Source: Archangium lipolyticum
GTDB taxonomy: Bacteria > Myxococcota > Myxococcia > Myxococcales > Myxococcaceae
Reading direction: 5' to 3'
DNA: 64,000 nt
Assembly: GCF_024623785.1 (NCBI RefSeq)
Contig: NZ_JANKBZ010000009.1
Span: 1 to 64,000 of the forward strand
In this document: piece after piece, positions 18,268-28,532 of the stretch
How the letters are laid out: each line of letters starts with the position of its first letter
How positions within the stretch are numbered: position 1 is the stretch's first letter
Notes under the pieces: model-generated
The model's input: the letters and a program-made list of their open reading frames with translations, nothing else
The model's database searches: none
What the model was told of the DNA's origin: nothing
Translations under genes and position numbers: made by a program

Positions 18268-20856
18268 TCAGCTCAGGACCTGCATCGTTCCTCTCGTGAC
18301 TCCGAACTGCTCGTGCACCGCTGTTCTCCTCACCGCCTCGGTGGGGCTGATCTTCCCCGCCAGCAACTCCTGGTAGGCGTTCAGCACCCGCGTCGCTTCC
18401 TCCCTTGTCTCCCGCACGAACTCGACCCGGTAGCGGCGCACCCCTCGCTCCAACAGCTTCGGCACCAGCGACGCCGCGCTCTGCGCCTGCGCGTTGAACA
18501 CCGTGTTCCGGCAGCCCACGTCCACGATCACCGGATGCTCCAGTCCGATCCGGTCCCTCAGTGAGATTTGATGCCGCTCGCATGGACGGCCGCAGCTCCG
18601 GTAGTCCCGTCCGTTCGACAGGTTGTGCGAGTACACGCAATGCTCCGTGTGGAACGTGGCGATGTGGTGGTGCAACGCCACCGCGAAGCGGTGCGCCGGC
18701 GCGTGGTCCAGCAGCGAGAAGAGCTGTGTCTCGTCCAGGTCGTGCGAGAAGGTGAGGGTGTCCAGCCCCAGCCGCAGCAGGTGTGCCGCCGTCAGCGAGT
18801 TGGTCACGTTGAGCGAGAAGTCCCCGTGCAGCACCGGGCGCGGCTGGCCCGCCGGGCGCTCCAGGAAGTGCATCATCGCTCCCCAGTGGCGCACCAGCAC
18901 CGCGTCCGGCCTCAGCCGGTCCAGCCGCGCGTCGTAGCCCTCCTCGCCCGGCTTCTGCACTCGCACCGTGGCGATCGTCACCCGCAGCCCCGCCGCCCGC
19001 GCCCGCTCCACCGCGCGCTGCAGGCCCACCATCTCCATCCAGTCCAGCTCCACCTCGCGCAGGCCCGCCGCGATGACCGCTTCCAGTTGTTCGTCATTGC
19101 GGCACAGCGGCAGCAGACGCGCCCCGTCCTCTGTGGGTGCCTCGGGCACGGTCGCGAGCAGCGAGGCCCGTACCTGCTCCAGCACCGGTGTCTCCACCAC
19201 GGTGCGCTTCGGGCCCCGCTCCACGGCGGCGGAGAGCCCCGCCACGAGGTCACGGCGCAGCGCCTTGAGCTCCGACACGGGCAGGTGCAGGCCCGGCGCC
19301 AGCTCCGAGCAGTCCAGGTGTGCCAGCGTGAAAGGCGTGCCTCCGAACGCACCCAGCTTGTCCCGCAGCAGCGCCTCGTCGAGGCCCTTGCCCTTCGCGG
19401 GCGCTAGCGGTGTCTGGCTGCTGGCCGAGCCCTCGTGCCCCCAGGCGCTCGCGTGCAGGCGCAGGGGCGTGCCCTCGGCCCCGGAGAGCTTCAGGGTGAG
19501 CGGGATGCGGCCCTCGGGCTCGCCGTGGGAGAGCAGGCCCTCGGTGCGGCGGGCCAGGGACGGGTCGCTGTTGAGCCACACGCGCTGACCGGGCGCCACG
19601 CGTCCCAGGTCCGGACCCGGGTGGCCGAAGCCGAGCACCCAGCCGTTGCCCCTCCGGTCCACGCGGAAGATGGGGCCTCCGGGCTCGTGCTTGTCCTCGG
19701 GCGTGCTCGCGTCGAAGACGACGCCCATGCCCGGGCGTGGATCCACGTCGGCCGGAGTGGGCTCTCCCGCGAGCGGAGAGGACACCTGTCCGCCGGGCGC
19801 CTCGGGACGTTCCCCTCCCAGGCCGAGGGCTCCCGTCCAGGGGCGCTCGTCGGGCGTGACGACGACCTCCTTGCCGGACACCGAGCGCACCCGGCCGAGG
19901 TACAGGCCCCGGTGCTTGGGGAAGCGGCCCTCGACGAGCGTCTGGTGGTCCGAGCCCGCGAGGAAGCCGTTGGAGAAGCCGCGGCTGTACGTGAGGGACA
20001 TGTCGGCCAGGTCGCTCGCGAGCTGGCGCTCATCCGGCTTGCCGGCGACGACTCCATCCACCCACCGGCGATAGCCCTGCACCGTGGTCGTCACGTACTG
20101 CGGACCCTTCAGCCGCCCTTCGATCTTCAGGCTGTGCACGCCGATGTCGACGAGCTCGGGCACGGCGCGCACGCCCGCCAGGTCCTTGGGGCTGAGCAGG
20201 TACTTCACGTCGCCCAGATCGCGCTTCTGGCCGTCCACCATCAAGTCGTACGGAAGGCGGCAGGATTGGGCGCACTGGCCCCGATTGGCCGAGCGCCCGC
20301 CCCATGCCTCGCTGGTGAGGCACTGGCCGCTCCAGGACATGCAGAGCGCCCCGTGGATGAAGACCTCCAGCTCCATGTCCGTCTGACTGGCCAGCCGGCG
20401 GATTTCAGTGGTGGAGAGCTCTCGGGGAACCACGACGCGGGTGATGCCCAGGCCCCGGGCGAAGCGGATGCCCTCGGCGCTCGAGACGGTCATCTGCGTG
20501 GAGGCATGTAGCTCCAGTTGCGGGCAGATGGCGCGGGCGAGCAGGGCGATGGCCGGGTCCTGGACGATGAGGGCGTCCACGCCCGCCTCGGCCACCTGGC
20601 GGAGGATGCGCTCCACCACGGGCAGCTCGGGCTCGAAGATGAGCGTGTTGAGCGTCAGGTAGGCGCGAGCCCCGGCCCGGTGGACGAGCGCCATCGTCTC
20701 GGGGAGGCGCTCCAGGTTGAAGTTGTCGGCGCGGGCGCGGGCGTTGAAGCCCTCGTCGAGCCCGAAATAGACGGCGTCCGCTCCGCTGGCGAGCGCGGCG
20801 CGCATGGACTCGAGGTCGCCCGCCGGGGCGAGGATTTCAGGACGTCGGGGAGGCAT
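18268..20856 (-). CDS. Peptidase U32 family protein, RlhA-like
   Basis: 862 residues. The N-terminal U32 barrel begins ILAPAGDLESMRAALASGADAVYFG. The family signature appears near residues 170-210: E-V-F-I-H-G-A-L-C, then SGQC, then GGRSANRGQCAQSCR. Its cysteines are thought to bind an iron-sulfur cluster. The middle and C-terminal parts resemble DUF3656 and a second U32-like half with paired Cys/His motifs. Relatives include RlhA (23S rRNA C2501 hydroxylation) and TrhP (tRNA U34 hydroxylation), so RNA modification is more likely than proteolysis. It is longer than E. coli RlhA (about 650 residues). Monocistronic. The stop abuts the repeat hairpin. Confidence 0.75.
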   Translation of the reverse strand: MPPRRPEILAPAGDLESMRAALASGADAVYFGLDEGFNARARADNFNLERLPETMALVHRAGARAYLTLNTLIFEPELPVVERILRQVAEAGVDALIVQDPAIALLARAICPQLELHASTQMTVSSAEGIRFARGLGITRVVVPRELSTTEIRRLASQTDMELEVFIHGALCMSWSGQCLTSEAWGGRSANRGQCAQSCRLPYDLMVDGQKRDLGDVKYLLSPKDLAGVRAVPELVDIGVHSLKIEGRLKGPQYVTTTVQGYRRWVDGVVAGKPDERQLASDLADMSLTYSRGFSNGFLAGSDHQTLVEGRFPKHRGLYLGRVRSVSGKEVVVTPDERPWTGALGLGGERPEAPGGQVSSPLAGEPTPADVDPRPGMGVVFDASTPEDKHEPGGPIFRVDRRGNGWVLGFGHPGPDLGRVAPGQRVWLNSDPSLARRTEGLLSHGEPEGRIPLTLKLSGAEGTPLRLHASAWGHEGSASSQTPLAPAKGKGLDEALLRDKLGAFGGTPFTLAHLDCSELAPGLHLPVSELKALRRDLVAGLSAAVERGPKRTVVETPVLEQVRASLLATVPEAPTEDGARLLPLCRNDEQLEAVIAAGLREVELDWMEMVGLQRAVERARAAGLRVTIATVRVQKPGEEGYDARLDRLRPDAVLVRHWGAMMHFLERPAGQPRPVLHGDFSLNVTNSLTAAHLLRLGLDTLTFSHDLDETQLFSLLDHAPAHRFAVALHHHIATFHTEHCVYSHNLSNGRDYRSCGRPCERHQISLRDRIGLEHPVIVDVGCRNTVFNAQAQSAASLVPKLLERGVRRYRVEFVRETREEATRVLNAYQELLAGKISPTEAVRRTAVHEQFGVTRGTMQVLS

Positions 20857-21088
20857 GCCGCCTCACATAACACGCCCCCCTCTCCCTCGCGTCCCCTCGG
20901 TTTCGAGCTGTCGGGGTGACACCGCTGCCCCTGGCGGAAGGCTCGCACCCAGGAGGGGAGGCAGGCAGGCGAATCATCTGCCGGATGCCTCACCCGCCTG
21001 GCGCAAACGCTGCGCGTCGGACGGCGTTCTTCGAGGGGAGCGGCCCGGCATGTGCTCTGCATGAGAGGAACATGAGGAGGTGAGGCGT

Positions 21089-21921
21089 ATGGGTCTGGTG
21101 ATGACCGGCGTTGTCGTCGCTTCCCTGGTGCTGGCCGTCGGCATTGCGTCCGGGCTCGCCGGCAGACGCTTCCGCGCGAGGTACGAGGCGGAGAAGGCCG
21201 AGCTGCTGCGGAAGGCGCGTTCCGCTTCCCCACCGGTGGTTCCTGGTTCCGCGGTGGAGAGCCTTCCACCGCCGGTGCGCAGGTACCTGGAGGTCACACG
21301 CGCAGAGGGCAGGCCGGTTCCGAAGTCCGCCATCGTCCAGCAACGGGGCGGTCTTCGCACCGCGGCGGACAAGCCGTGGATGCCGTTCGAATCCGAGCAG
21401 GTCTACTCCATGGACCCGCCGGGATTCCTCTGGTTCGCGCGCGCGCGGATCGCGCCCGGCATCCACATGCTGGCGAGGGACAAGTTCGTCGACATGCGCG
21501 GCAACATGTTGATCACCCTCGAGGGGCTCGTCACCCTGGCGGATGGCGTGGGTCCGGAGATGGATCAGGGCGCCGCGTTGCGGTTCTGGGGCGAGGCGCT
21601 CGCGTTTCCAGAGCTGGTGCGCAGCCCGTACCTTCGTTGGGAGCCGATGACCGAGACGCAGGCGCGCGTCCGGATCGAACAGGGTGAGCTGAAGCTCGAC
21701 GCGGTCATCGAGTACGACGAACAAGGCCTGCCAGTCGCCATGCACGCGCGGCGTTATCGCGATGTGAACGGCAAGGGCGTGCTGACTCCATGGACGGGGT
21801 ACAGCCGCGAGTGGCGCGAGCTGGACGGCAGGTTGTTCCCCACGCAGTGGGAGTCCGTCTGGCACCTGCCGGAGGGCGACTTCCCGGCCGTGCGCATGGA
21901 GATCCTCCACATCCAGACCGC

Positions 21922-21925
<4 letters not shown>
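21089..21925 (+). CDS. DUF6544/DUF6920-like membrane-anchored protein
   Basis: 278 residues. I chose the ATG at 21089, eight bases after GAGGAGG, over a GTG at 21080 within the ribosome-binding site. An N-terminal membrane anchor (VVVASLVLAVGIASGLAG) is followed by LPPPVRRYLE, then QRGGLR and a beta-rich body with W-x-P-F-E-x-E-Q-x-Y and a late Y-R-D-V-N-G-x-G-x-x-T-P-W-x-G-Y. This matches my memory of DUF6544-type proteins, whose role is unknown. Its last four bases overlap the stop codon of the opposite-strand aminotransferase gene. Confidence 0.55.
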
Positions 21926-23118
<1,193 letters not shown>

Positions 23119-23283
23119 GGGAGGCCTCGGAGATGTGCGGCTCCTTCTAACACCGCGTCCCGGCCTTTTCGTGCCTCTCCAGGGCCCGCCATCGCACCTG
23201 GCAGGTCCTGGCCTCCCGGCGTTCCCTCTGCTGGGCTCACTCCATCCAGGCAATCAGCCAGGCAACAAGCCAGGGGGAAGCCC

Positions 23284-23829
23284 ATGAATGAAGCTCGCCG
23301 AGCAGGGTGGTGGATCGTTGCGCTGTTCCTCTTTTCCGCATGTTCGCACGACGTCGGTGCCCGGTCCCGGGCGGAGCTGGCGGCGGAGGATGAGGCGGAG
23401 CTGTATGCCGCCATCGTCCGCGGCACCGTCGCCAACTTCGGAGGTGATCGCACGGGACAGACGCTTCACTGCCTTCGCGTCTGTGTCCGGGGTGAGTGCG
23501 GCGCCCCCAGCGATCGGTTCCTGTCGCTCTTCGTGAAGGACCGGTTCATGGTGTCCGGCCCGGAAGCCTGTAAGTGGCAGGGGGACAAGGTGGTGCCCGC
23601 GCGGGATTCACTCCTCACGGTCGCCACCGGGCGGTACGAGACCCGCGTCGCTCCCTCCAGCGCGATGTTCCTCGACGTCGAGAAGGTGCGTTACACCTCG
23701 CCCGACCACGCCTCCGCCGATGCCTCCATCACCCATGGCAACGTCGGCGCCAACGGCCTCACTCTGACGCTCGAGCGCGTCGATGGCCGATGGAAGGTGG
23801 TGAAGACCGTGAGCACCTGGACCTCCTGA
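23284..23829 (+). CDS. Small lipoprotein of unknown function
   Basis: 181 residues. The N-terminal WWIVALFLFSAC is a lipobox (Cys about residue 20). The mature protein has three cysteines close together (LHCLRVCVRGECG), a beta-rich middle and a C-terminal LTLERVDGRWKVVKTVSTW, the pattern of an NTF2-like or immunity-type beta fold. I do not recognise a family. It lies upstream of the candidate small RNA, on the same strand, with about 220 bases between. Confidence 0.5.
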   Translation: MNEARRAGWWIVALFLFSACSHDVGARSRAELAAEDEAELYAAIVRGTVANFGGDRTGQTLHCLRVCVRGECGAPSDRFLSLFVKDRFMVSGPEACKWQGDKVVPARDSLLTVATGRYETRVAPSSAMFLDVEKVRYTSPDHASADASITHGNVGANGLTLTLERVDGRWKVVKTVSTWTS

Positions 23830-24023
23830 GCCACCCCGGGGTTGTCCGCCATCAGGACAGCGCTGTCCGATTCGGAGACAGTCGGCGTTGATGGCTCCAA
23901 GCCATTGGATTCCCAGGGGATTTGGCTGGATGTGTCACGAGGCGTTACATCCGCTCTCCCCCGAGTGGAGCCCGCATGCACCAGTTGCATAAGAACGCCT
24001 TCGAGGATTCAAGCGCTTGCCTG

Positions 24024-24041
24024 CTGGCATGGGACGTGCTT
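24024..24041 (+). promoter_or_regulatory. Sigma54-type promoter candidate
   Basis: The bases TGGCATGGGACGTGCTT match the sigma54 (-24/-12) consensus TGGCAC-N5-TTGC. GG (24026-24027) and GC (24038-24039) are separated by exactly ten bases, as required; two consensus positions differ. The predicted start is near 24051, immediately before the first hairpin of the candidate small RNA. Confidence 0.5.
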
Positions 24042-24050
24042 TAGAGAGGC

Positions 24051-24126
24051 AGTGGCCGTCTCCTCACGGCCAACCGGGAGCGGCGGACGGCCCTTTCCAG
24101 AGGGGCCGCCCGCCGCCTTCTTTTTT
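24051..24126 (+). ncRNA. Candidate small RNA, about 76 nt
   Basis: No open frame fits here. The segment starts about 12 bases after the sigma54-type element and ends in a textbook terminator. Hairpin 1 (24053-24072) has seven perfect pairs and a CTCCTC loop; as RNA, CUCCUC is complementary to a Shine-Dalgarno sequence. A short single-stranded link leads to the terminator stem. A free-standing sRNA whose C-rich loop could pair with ribosome-binding sites is the simplest reading. Myxobacteria have one described developmental sRNA, Pxr, which also has a C-rich loop and a sigma54-type promoter. I cannot tell from memory whether this is a homologue; the loop is not the C7 run I recall for Pxr. Confidence 0.55.
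24080..24126 (+). terminator. Strong Rho-independent terminator
   Basis: Thirteen base pairs with one A-C mismatch (24080-24093 with 24103-24116) and a 9-base loop, followed by TTCTTTTTT at 24118-24126. The T tract lies on the plus strand, so it ends a rightward transcript and not the leftward RND operon, whose stop codon begins three bases further on. Confidence 0.85.
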
Positions 24127-24128
24127 CC

Positions 24129-27100
24129 TCAGGCCGGGTGCGGCGTCTGCCCACCGCCCGCCGTCGGAGGCGTGCCCCGCTCGTGGCGCTTGAGCAGCTT
24201 CGTGCGCGCCGTCTCCACCAGCGTGTACAGCACGGGGATGAAGATGAGGTTGACGAAGGTGGACAGCAGCATGCCGCCGAACACCGCCGTGCCCAGCGAC
24301 TTGCGCGAGGCCGCTCCCGCGCCCGAGGCCAGCACCAGCGGCAGCACGCCCAGCAGGAAGGCGAAGGACGTCATCAGGATGGGCCGCAGCCGCGTGTCCG
24401 CCGCCTGGATGGCCGCGTCCACCACGCTCAGGCCCTGGTGACGCAGCTGCTCGGCGAACTCGACGATGAGCACGGCGTTCTTGCTCGACAGGCCCACCAG
24501 CATCACCAGCCCCACCTGGCAGAAGACGTCATTGGCCAGCCCGCGCAGGTTCTGCAGCCCCAGCGCTCCGAGCATGGCCACCGGCACCGACAGCATGATG
24601 ACGAAGGGCAGGGCGAAGCTCTCGTACTGCGCCGACAGCACCAGGAAGACGAAGACGATGCCCAGGGCGAAGATGAGCAGCACCTTGCCCGCGGACTGCT
24701 TCTGCTCCAGGGACAGGCCCGTCCACTCGAAGGTGTAGCCCGTGGGCAGGCCCTGGCGGGCGATGGCCTCCATGGCCTCCAGCGCCTGGCCCGTGCTGAC
24801 ACCGGGGGCGCCCTGGCCGTTGATGGTGGCCGAGCGGAACAGGTTGTAGTGCTGGATGTTCTGCGCGGTGGTGACGGACTCCACCTTCACCAGGCTCTCC
24901 AGCGGCACCATGGCCCCCTGTGCCGAGCGCACGTAGAAGGCGGAGATGTCCCGGGGCTCGTTGCGGAAGGGCGTGGCCGCCTGCACGTACACGCGGTAGA
25001 CGCGGTTGGAGAAGGTGAAGTCGTTGACGTACTGGCTGCCCATGTAGATCTGCAGCGTGGAGTAGAGCGCGTCCAGCGACACGCCCAGCGCCTTGGCCTT
25101 CTCCCGGTCCACCGACACGTTGAGCAGCGGGGTGCTCGCCGTATAGGAGGAGAAGACGCTGCGCAGCTCCGGTGACTGGTTGGCCCTCGCCGACAGTTGC
25201 TGCGTCGCCGCCGACAGCTCGTCCAGCGTGTGGGTGCCCGACTGGTCTTCCAGGACGAACTCGAAGCCGCCCACGCTGCCCACGCCGCGGATGGTGGGCG
25301 GCTGGAAGGCCAGCACCCGCGCTCCGGGGATGGCCGCGAACGGCCCCTGCAACCGGGCCACCAGCCCCGCCACGCTCTGCTCCGCCTCCTCGCGCTCATC
25401 CCACGGCCGGAGGTTGACGAAGAGCACGCCGTAGTTGGGGCCGCTGCCCAGCAGGGAGAAGCCGCCCACGGTGAAGAGGCCCGTCACCTCCGGCTGCTTG
25501 CTGAGCACCTGCTCGGCTTGCAGGAGCACCTGGCGCGTGTACTCCAGCGACGTGCCCTCGGGGCCCTGGATGGCGACGATGAGGTAGCCCTGGTCCTCCT
25601 CGGGGATGAAGCCGGTGGGCGTCGTCCTGTAGAGCAGCCCGGTGATGCCCAGGCACACCACGAAGACGGCCACCACGCCCCACCGGGCGCGCGGCCCCAG
25701 CAGCCTCCCGAGGAAGCGCGCGTAGCCCCGCCGGAAGGAGTCCATCCCCTGGTCCACCCAGCGGAAGACGCGCCACTTCTGGCCCTCGTGCGCCCGCAGC
25801 AGCCGGGCGCACAGCGCGGGAGACAGCGTGAGGGCCACCAGCGCCGACAGGCTGATGGAGAAGGCGAGGGTGAGCGCGAACTGCCGGTAGATGGAACCCG
25901 TGGTGCCCGGGAAGAAGGACACCGGGACGAACACCGCCGACAGCACCAGCGCCGTCGCCACCACCGCGCCGCCCACCTGCTTCATGCTCCGGTGTGTCGC
26001 CTCGCGCGCGGACAGGTTCTCCTCCACCATGACGCGCTCGACGTTCTCGATGACCACGATGGCGTCGTCCACCACCAGGCCCGTGGCCAGCGTCAGGCCG
26101 AACAGCGTCAGCGTGTTGAGCGAGAAGCCGAACGCGCTGACGAAGGCGAAGGTGCCCAGCAGCGACACCGGCAGCGTCGTGGCCACCACGAGGATGCTGC
26201 GCCAGCCGTGCAGGAAGATGAAGACCACGAAGATGACCAGCGCGACGGCTTCCATCAGCGTGTACAGCACCTCGTTGATGGACTCCTCCACCGCCGCCGT
26301 GGTGTCGAAGGACTTCTCGTAGATGAGGCCCGGCGGGAAGCTGGTCTTCAGCCGCTCCAGCTCGGCCACCACGCCCTCGCGCACCTCCAGCGCGTTGGAG
26401 CCGGGGAGCTGGAAGATGCCCAGGCCCACCGCGTCGCGGCCGTTGAAGCGCAAGAGCTGGTTGTAGTTCTCCGCCCCCAGCTCCACCCGGCCGATGTCCT
26501 TCATCTGCACCAGCGAGCCGTCCTCGCCCCGTTGCACCACGATGTCGCCGAACTGCTCCGCCGTGGACAGCTGCCCGAGCACCTGCACGTTGATCTGATA
26601 CGTCTGACCCTGGGGCGAGGGCGGTTGCCCCACCTGTCCCGCGGCCACCTGCACGTTCTGCTCGCGCAGCGCGTTCACCACGTCCTGCGCGGTGAGGCCC
26701 CGGCTCGCCAGCTTCACGGGGTCCAACCACAGGCGCATGGCGAAGCGGCGCTCGCCGAAGATGCGCACGTCGCCCACGCCCCTCACGCGCAGCAGCGCGT
26801 CGCGGATGTAGACGTCCGCGTAGTTGCTGATGAAGCCCGTGTCGTAGCGGCCCTCCTTGTCATACAGGCCGAAGGACATGAGCAGCTGCGACTGTGTCTT
26901 GTTGATGGTGATGCCCAGCGCGTTCACCTCGGCGGGCAGCCGTCCCGAGGCCGTGGCCACCCGGTTCTGCACGTCCACCGCGGCGACGTCCAGATCCCGC
27001 TCCGGCTCGAAGGTGACCGTGATGCTGCTGGTGCCGTTGTTGCTGCTGGTGGAGGAGATGTAGCGCATGCCCTCCAGACCGTTGAGCTGGCGCTCCAGCA

Positions 27101-27293
27101 CCGTCGTCACCGCGCTCTCCACCACCTCGGCGGAGGCGCCGATGTACGTGGACGTCACCGTCACCTGGGGCGCGGCCAGGTTGGGGTACTGCTCGACGGG
27201 CAGGCTGGGGATGGAGATGGCCCCCACCAGCGTGATGAGGATGGAGATGACGCTGGCGAAGATGGGCCGGCGGATGAAGAAGTCGGAGAACAT
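24129..27293 (-). CDS. RND efflux transporter permease (HAE1/AcrB type)
   Basis: 1054 residues, full length for AcrB/MexB. It begins MFSDFFIRRPIFASVISILI and has the large periplasmic loops and twelve transmembrane helices expected. The proton-relay aspartate pair is present in helix 4 (TLATGLVVDDAIVVIENVERV), and the conserved helix 10 region reads VGLSSKNAVLIVEFAEQL with its lysine. It pumps drugs or lipophilic compounds from the periplasm or inner leaflet, driven by protons. It is last in the operon tolC-adaptor-permease; the adaptor stop lies six bases upstream. Confidence 0.92.
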   Translation of the reverse strand: MFSDFFIRRPIFASVISILITLVGAISIPSLPVEQYPNLAAPQVTVTSTYIGASAEVVESAVTTVLERQLNGLEGMRYISSTSSNNGTSSITVTFEPERDLDVAAVDVQNRVATASGRLPAEVNALGITINKTQSQLLMSFGLYDKEGRYDTGFISNYADVYIRDALLRVRGVGDVRIFGERRFAMRLWLDPVKLASRGLTAQDVVNALREQNVQVAAGQVGQPPSPQGQTYQINVQVLGQLSTAEQFGDIVVQRGEDGSLVQMKDIGRVELGAENYNQLLRFNGRDAVGLGIFQLPGSNALEVREGVVAELERLKTSFPPGLIYEKSFDTTAAVEESINEVLYTLMEAVALVIFVVFIFLHGWRSILVVATTLPVSLLGTFAFVSAFGFSLNTLTLFGLTLATGLVVDDAIVVIENVERVMVEENLSAREATHRSMKQVGGAVVATALVLSAVFVPVSFFPGTTGSIYRQFALTLAFSISLSALVALTLSPALCARLLRAHEGQKWRVFRWVDQGMDSFRRGYARFLGRLLGPRARWGVVAVFVVCLGITGLLYRTTPTGFIPEEDQGYLIVAIQGPEGTSLEYTRQVLLQAEQVLSKQPEVTGLFTVGGFSLLGSGPNYGVLFVNLRPWDEREEAEQSVAGLVARLQGPFAAIPGARVLAFQPPTIRGVGSVGGFEFVLEDQSGTHTLDELSAATQQLSARANQSPELRSVFSSYTASTPLLNVSVDREKAKALGVSLDALYSTLQIYMGSQYVNDFTFSNRVYRVYVQAATPFRNEPRDISAFYVRSAQGAMVPLESLVKVESVTTAQNIQHYNLFRSATINGQGAPGVSTGQALEAMEAIARQGLPTGYTFEWTGLSLEQKQSAGKVLLIFALGIVFVFLVLSAQYESFALPFVIMLSVPVAMLGALGLQNLRGLANDVFCQVGLVMLVGLSSKNAVLIVEFAEQLRHQGLSVVDAAIQAADTRLRPILMTSFAFLLGVLPLVLASGAGAASRKSLGTAVFGGMLLSTFVNLIFIPVLYTLVETARTKLLKRHERGTPPTAGGGQTPHPA

Positions 27294-27299
27294 GCGCGC

Positions 27300-28532
27300 T
27301 CACCTGCCTCCGTCCGGGCCCGGGCCCAGGCCCGCGTCCCCCGTGCCACCCGTGCCCGCGTCCGCGGCGCCGCCCACGCCCTGCTCCTCGCCCGGGGGCT
27401 GCCGCATGGGCTTGGGTTGGATGGGCTGGCCATCCCTCAGCAACTGCAGCGACCCGACGATGACCGGCGTCCCTTCCTCCAGTCCGCCCAACACCTCGTA
27501 GTAGTTGCCCTCGAGCCCTCCCAGCTTCACCGGCCGGCGCTGCGCGATGGGCGTACCCCCGTCGCCCTGCGCCGCCACCAGGGCGAAGTACTGGCTGCTC
27601 TGCTGCGTCACCGCGTACGTGGGCAGGCGCAACGCCTCGCGTGTCTCGTACACCACCTGGGCGTGCACCACCTGGCCGGAGCGCAGGCCCACCGTGTTCT
27701 CGAAGGCCGCCGTCACCTCCACCAGCTGCGTGCGTGGATCCGGCGTGGGGGCCACGAAGACGACGGGGGCGCTCAGCACCGGCTTGCCTTCGTCATCCAG
27801 GACCTCCACCTTCGTGCGCCCCAGCTCCACCTGCGCGGCGCGCTCCGGCGGCACCGCCACGGACACCTCCAGCGCCTGGCTCTGGTTCACGCTCGTCAGC
27901 GCCGTCTGCGGGGTGACGTAGTCGCCCGGGTTCACGGGGATGTCGCCCACCACCCCGGCGAAGGGCGCCTGCACCGTGGTGTAGCCGAGCTCCACCTGCT
28001 GCGACTGGAGCTGCGCCTCCGCCGAGCGCGCGCCGGCCTCGGCCGCCGTGGCCTGTGCCACCGCCTGCTCGTAGTCCTGGCGGCTCATGAGGCCCTCGCG
28101 CAGCAACTGCTCGGCGCGCTGGCGGGTGCTCCGCGCGTACTCCCGCTGCGCCAGCGCCGATTGGCGTTGGGCCTGGGCGCTCTGCACGCTCGCGCGCTCG
28201 CGCCGCGGGTCCACCTCCAGCAACAGCTCGCCCGGCTTCACCTGCTGGCCCGGTTTCACCGCGATGCGCCGGATGTAGCCAGCCACCTGCGGGTAGATGG
28301 TGATGCTGCGGCGGGACACGAGCGTCCCCAGGTACTCGCCGATGTCACGCACCGGGCCGGGCCGTAGCTCCATCACCTCCACCGGCATCGGCCGTCCGGC
28401 ACCAGGTCCCCCGGGTCCTCCAGGGCCTCCTGGCCCCCCCTGCGGGCCCGCCTTTCCGTTCGAGCCGCTGCACCCGGTCAGTGCAAGGCCCACCAACCAT
28501 GCTCCCCACACTCCATGCCTCACCAGTCGCAT
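27300..28532 (-). CDS. RND periplasmic adaptor (membrane fusion protein)
   Basis: 410 residues. The lipoprotein signal ends in LALTGC. A short collagen-like Gly-Pro-Gly repeat tract (about residues 28-45) separates the lipid anchor from the folded part, which is unusual. The barrel-sandwich half-motifs follow: GYIRRIAVKPGQQVKPGELLLEVDP, and later VQAPFAGVVGDIPVNPGDYV. Between them is an alpha-helical hairpin rich in Gln/Ala/Arg. The beta-barrel and membrane-proximal domains end in EGTPVIVG. It bridges the permease and the outer-membrane channel. Its start overlaps the upstream tolC-like gene by 13 bases. Confidence 0.9.
   Translation of the reverse strand: MRLVRHGVWGAWLVGLALTGCSGSNGKAGPQGGPGGPGGPGGPGAGRPMPVEVMELRPGPVRDIGEYLGTLVSRRSITIYPQVAGYIRRIAVKPGQQVKPGELLLEVDPRRERASVQSAQAQRQSALAQREYARSTRQRAEQLLREGLMSRQDYEQAVAQATAAEAGARSAEAQLQSQQVELGYTTVQAPFAGVVGDIPVNPGDYVTPQTALTSVNQSQALEVSVAVPPERAAQVELGRTKVEVLDDEGKPVLSAPVVFVAPTPDPRTQLVEVTAAFENTVGLRSGQVVHAQVVYETREALRLPTYAVTQQSSQYFALVAAQGDGGTPIAQRRPVKLGGLEGNYYEVLGGLEEGTPVIVGSLQLLRDGQPIQPKPMRQPPGEEQGVGGAADAGTGGTGDAGLGPGPDGGR

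Noticed and set aside
20999-21014. Sigma54-like element TGGCGC-N5-CTGC upstream of the DUF6544-like gene
   Set aside because: Spacing fits, but the match is weaker and nothing else, such as a hairpin or start at the right place, supports it. Chance matches are common at this GC content.
25197-28367. Long plus-strand open frame antisense to the RND permease and adaptor
   Set aside because: Low-complexity His/Arg/Gln/Ala product without any motif. The minus strand encodes a full RND pump.
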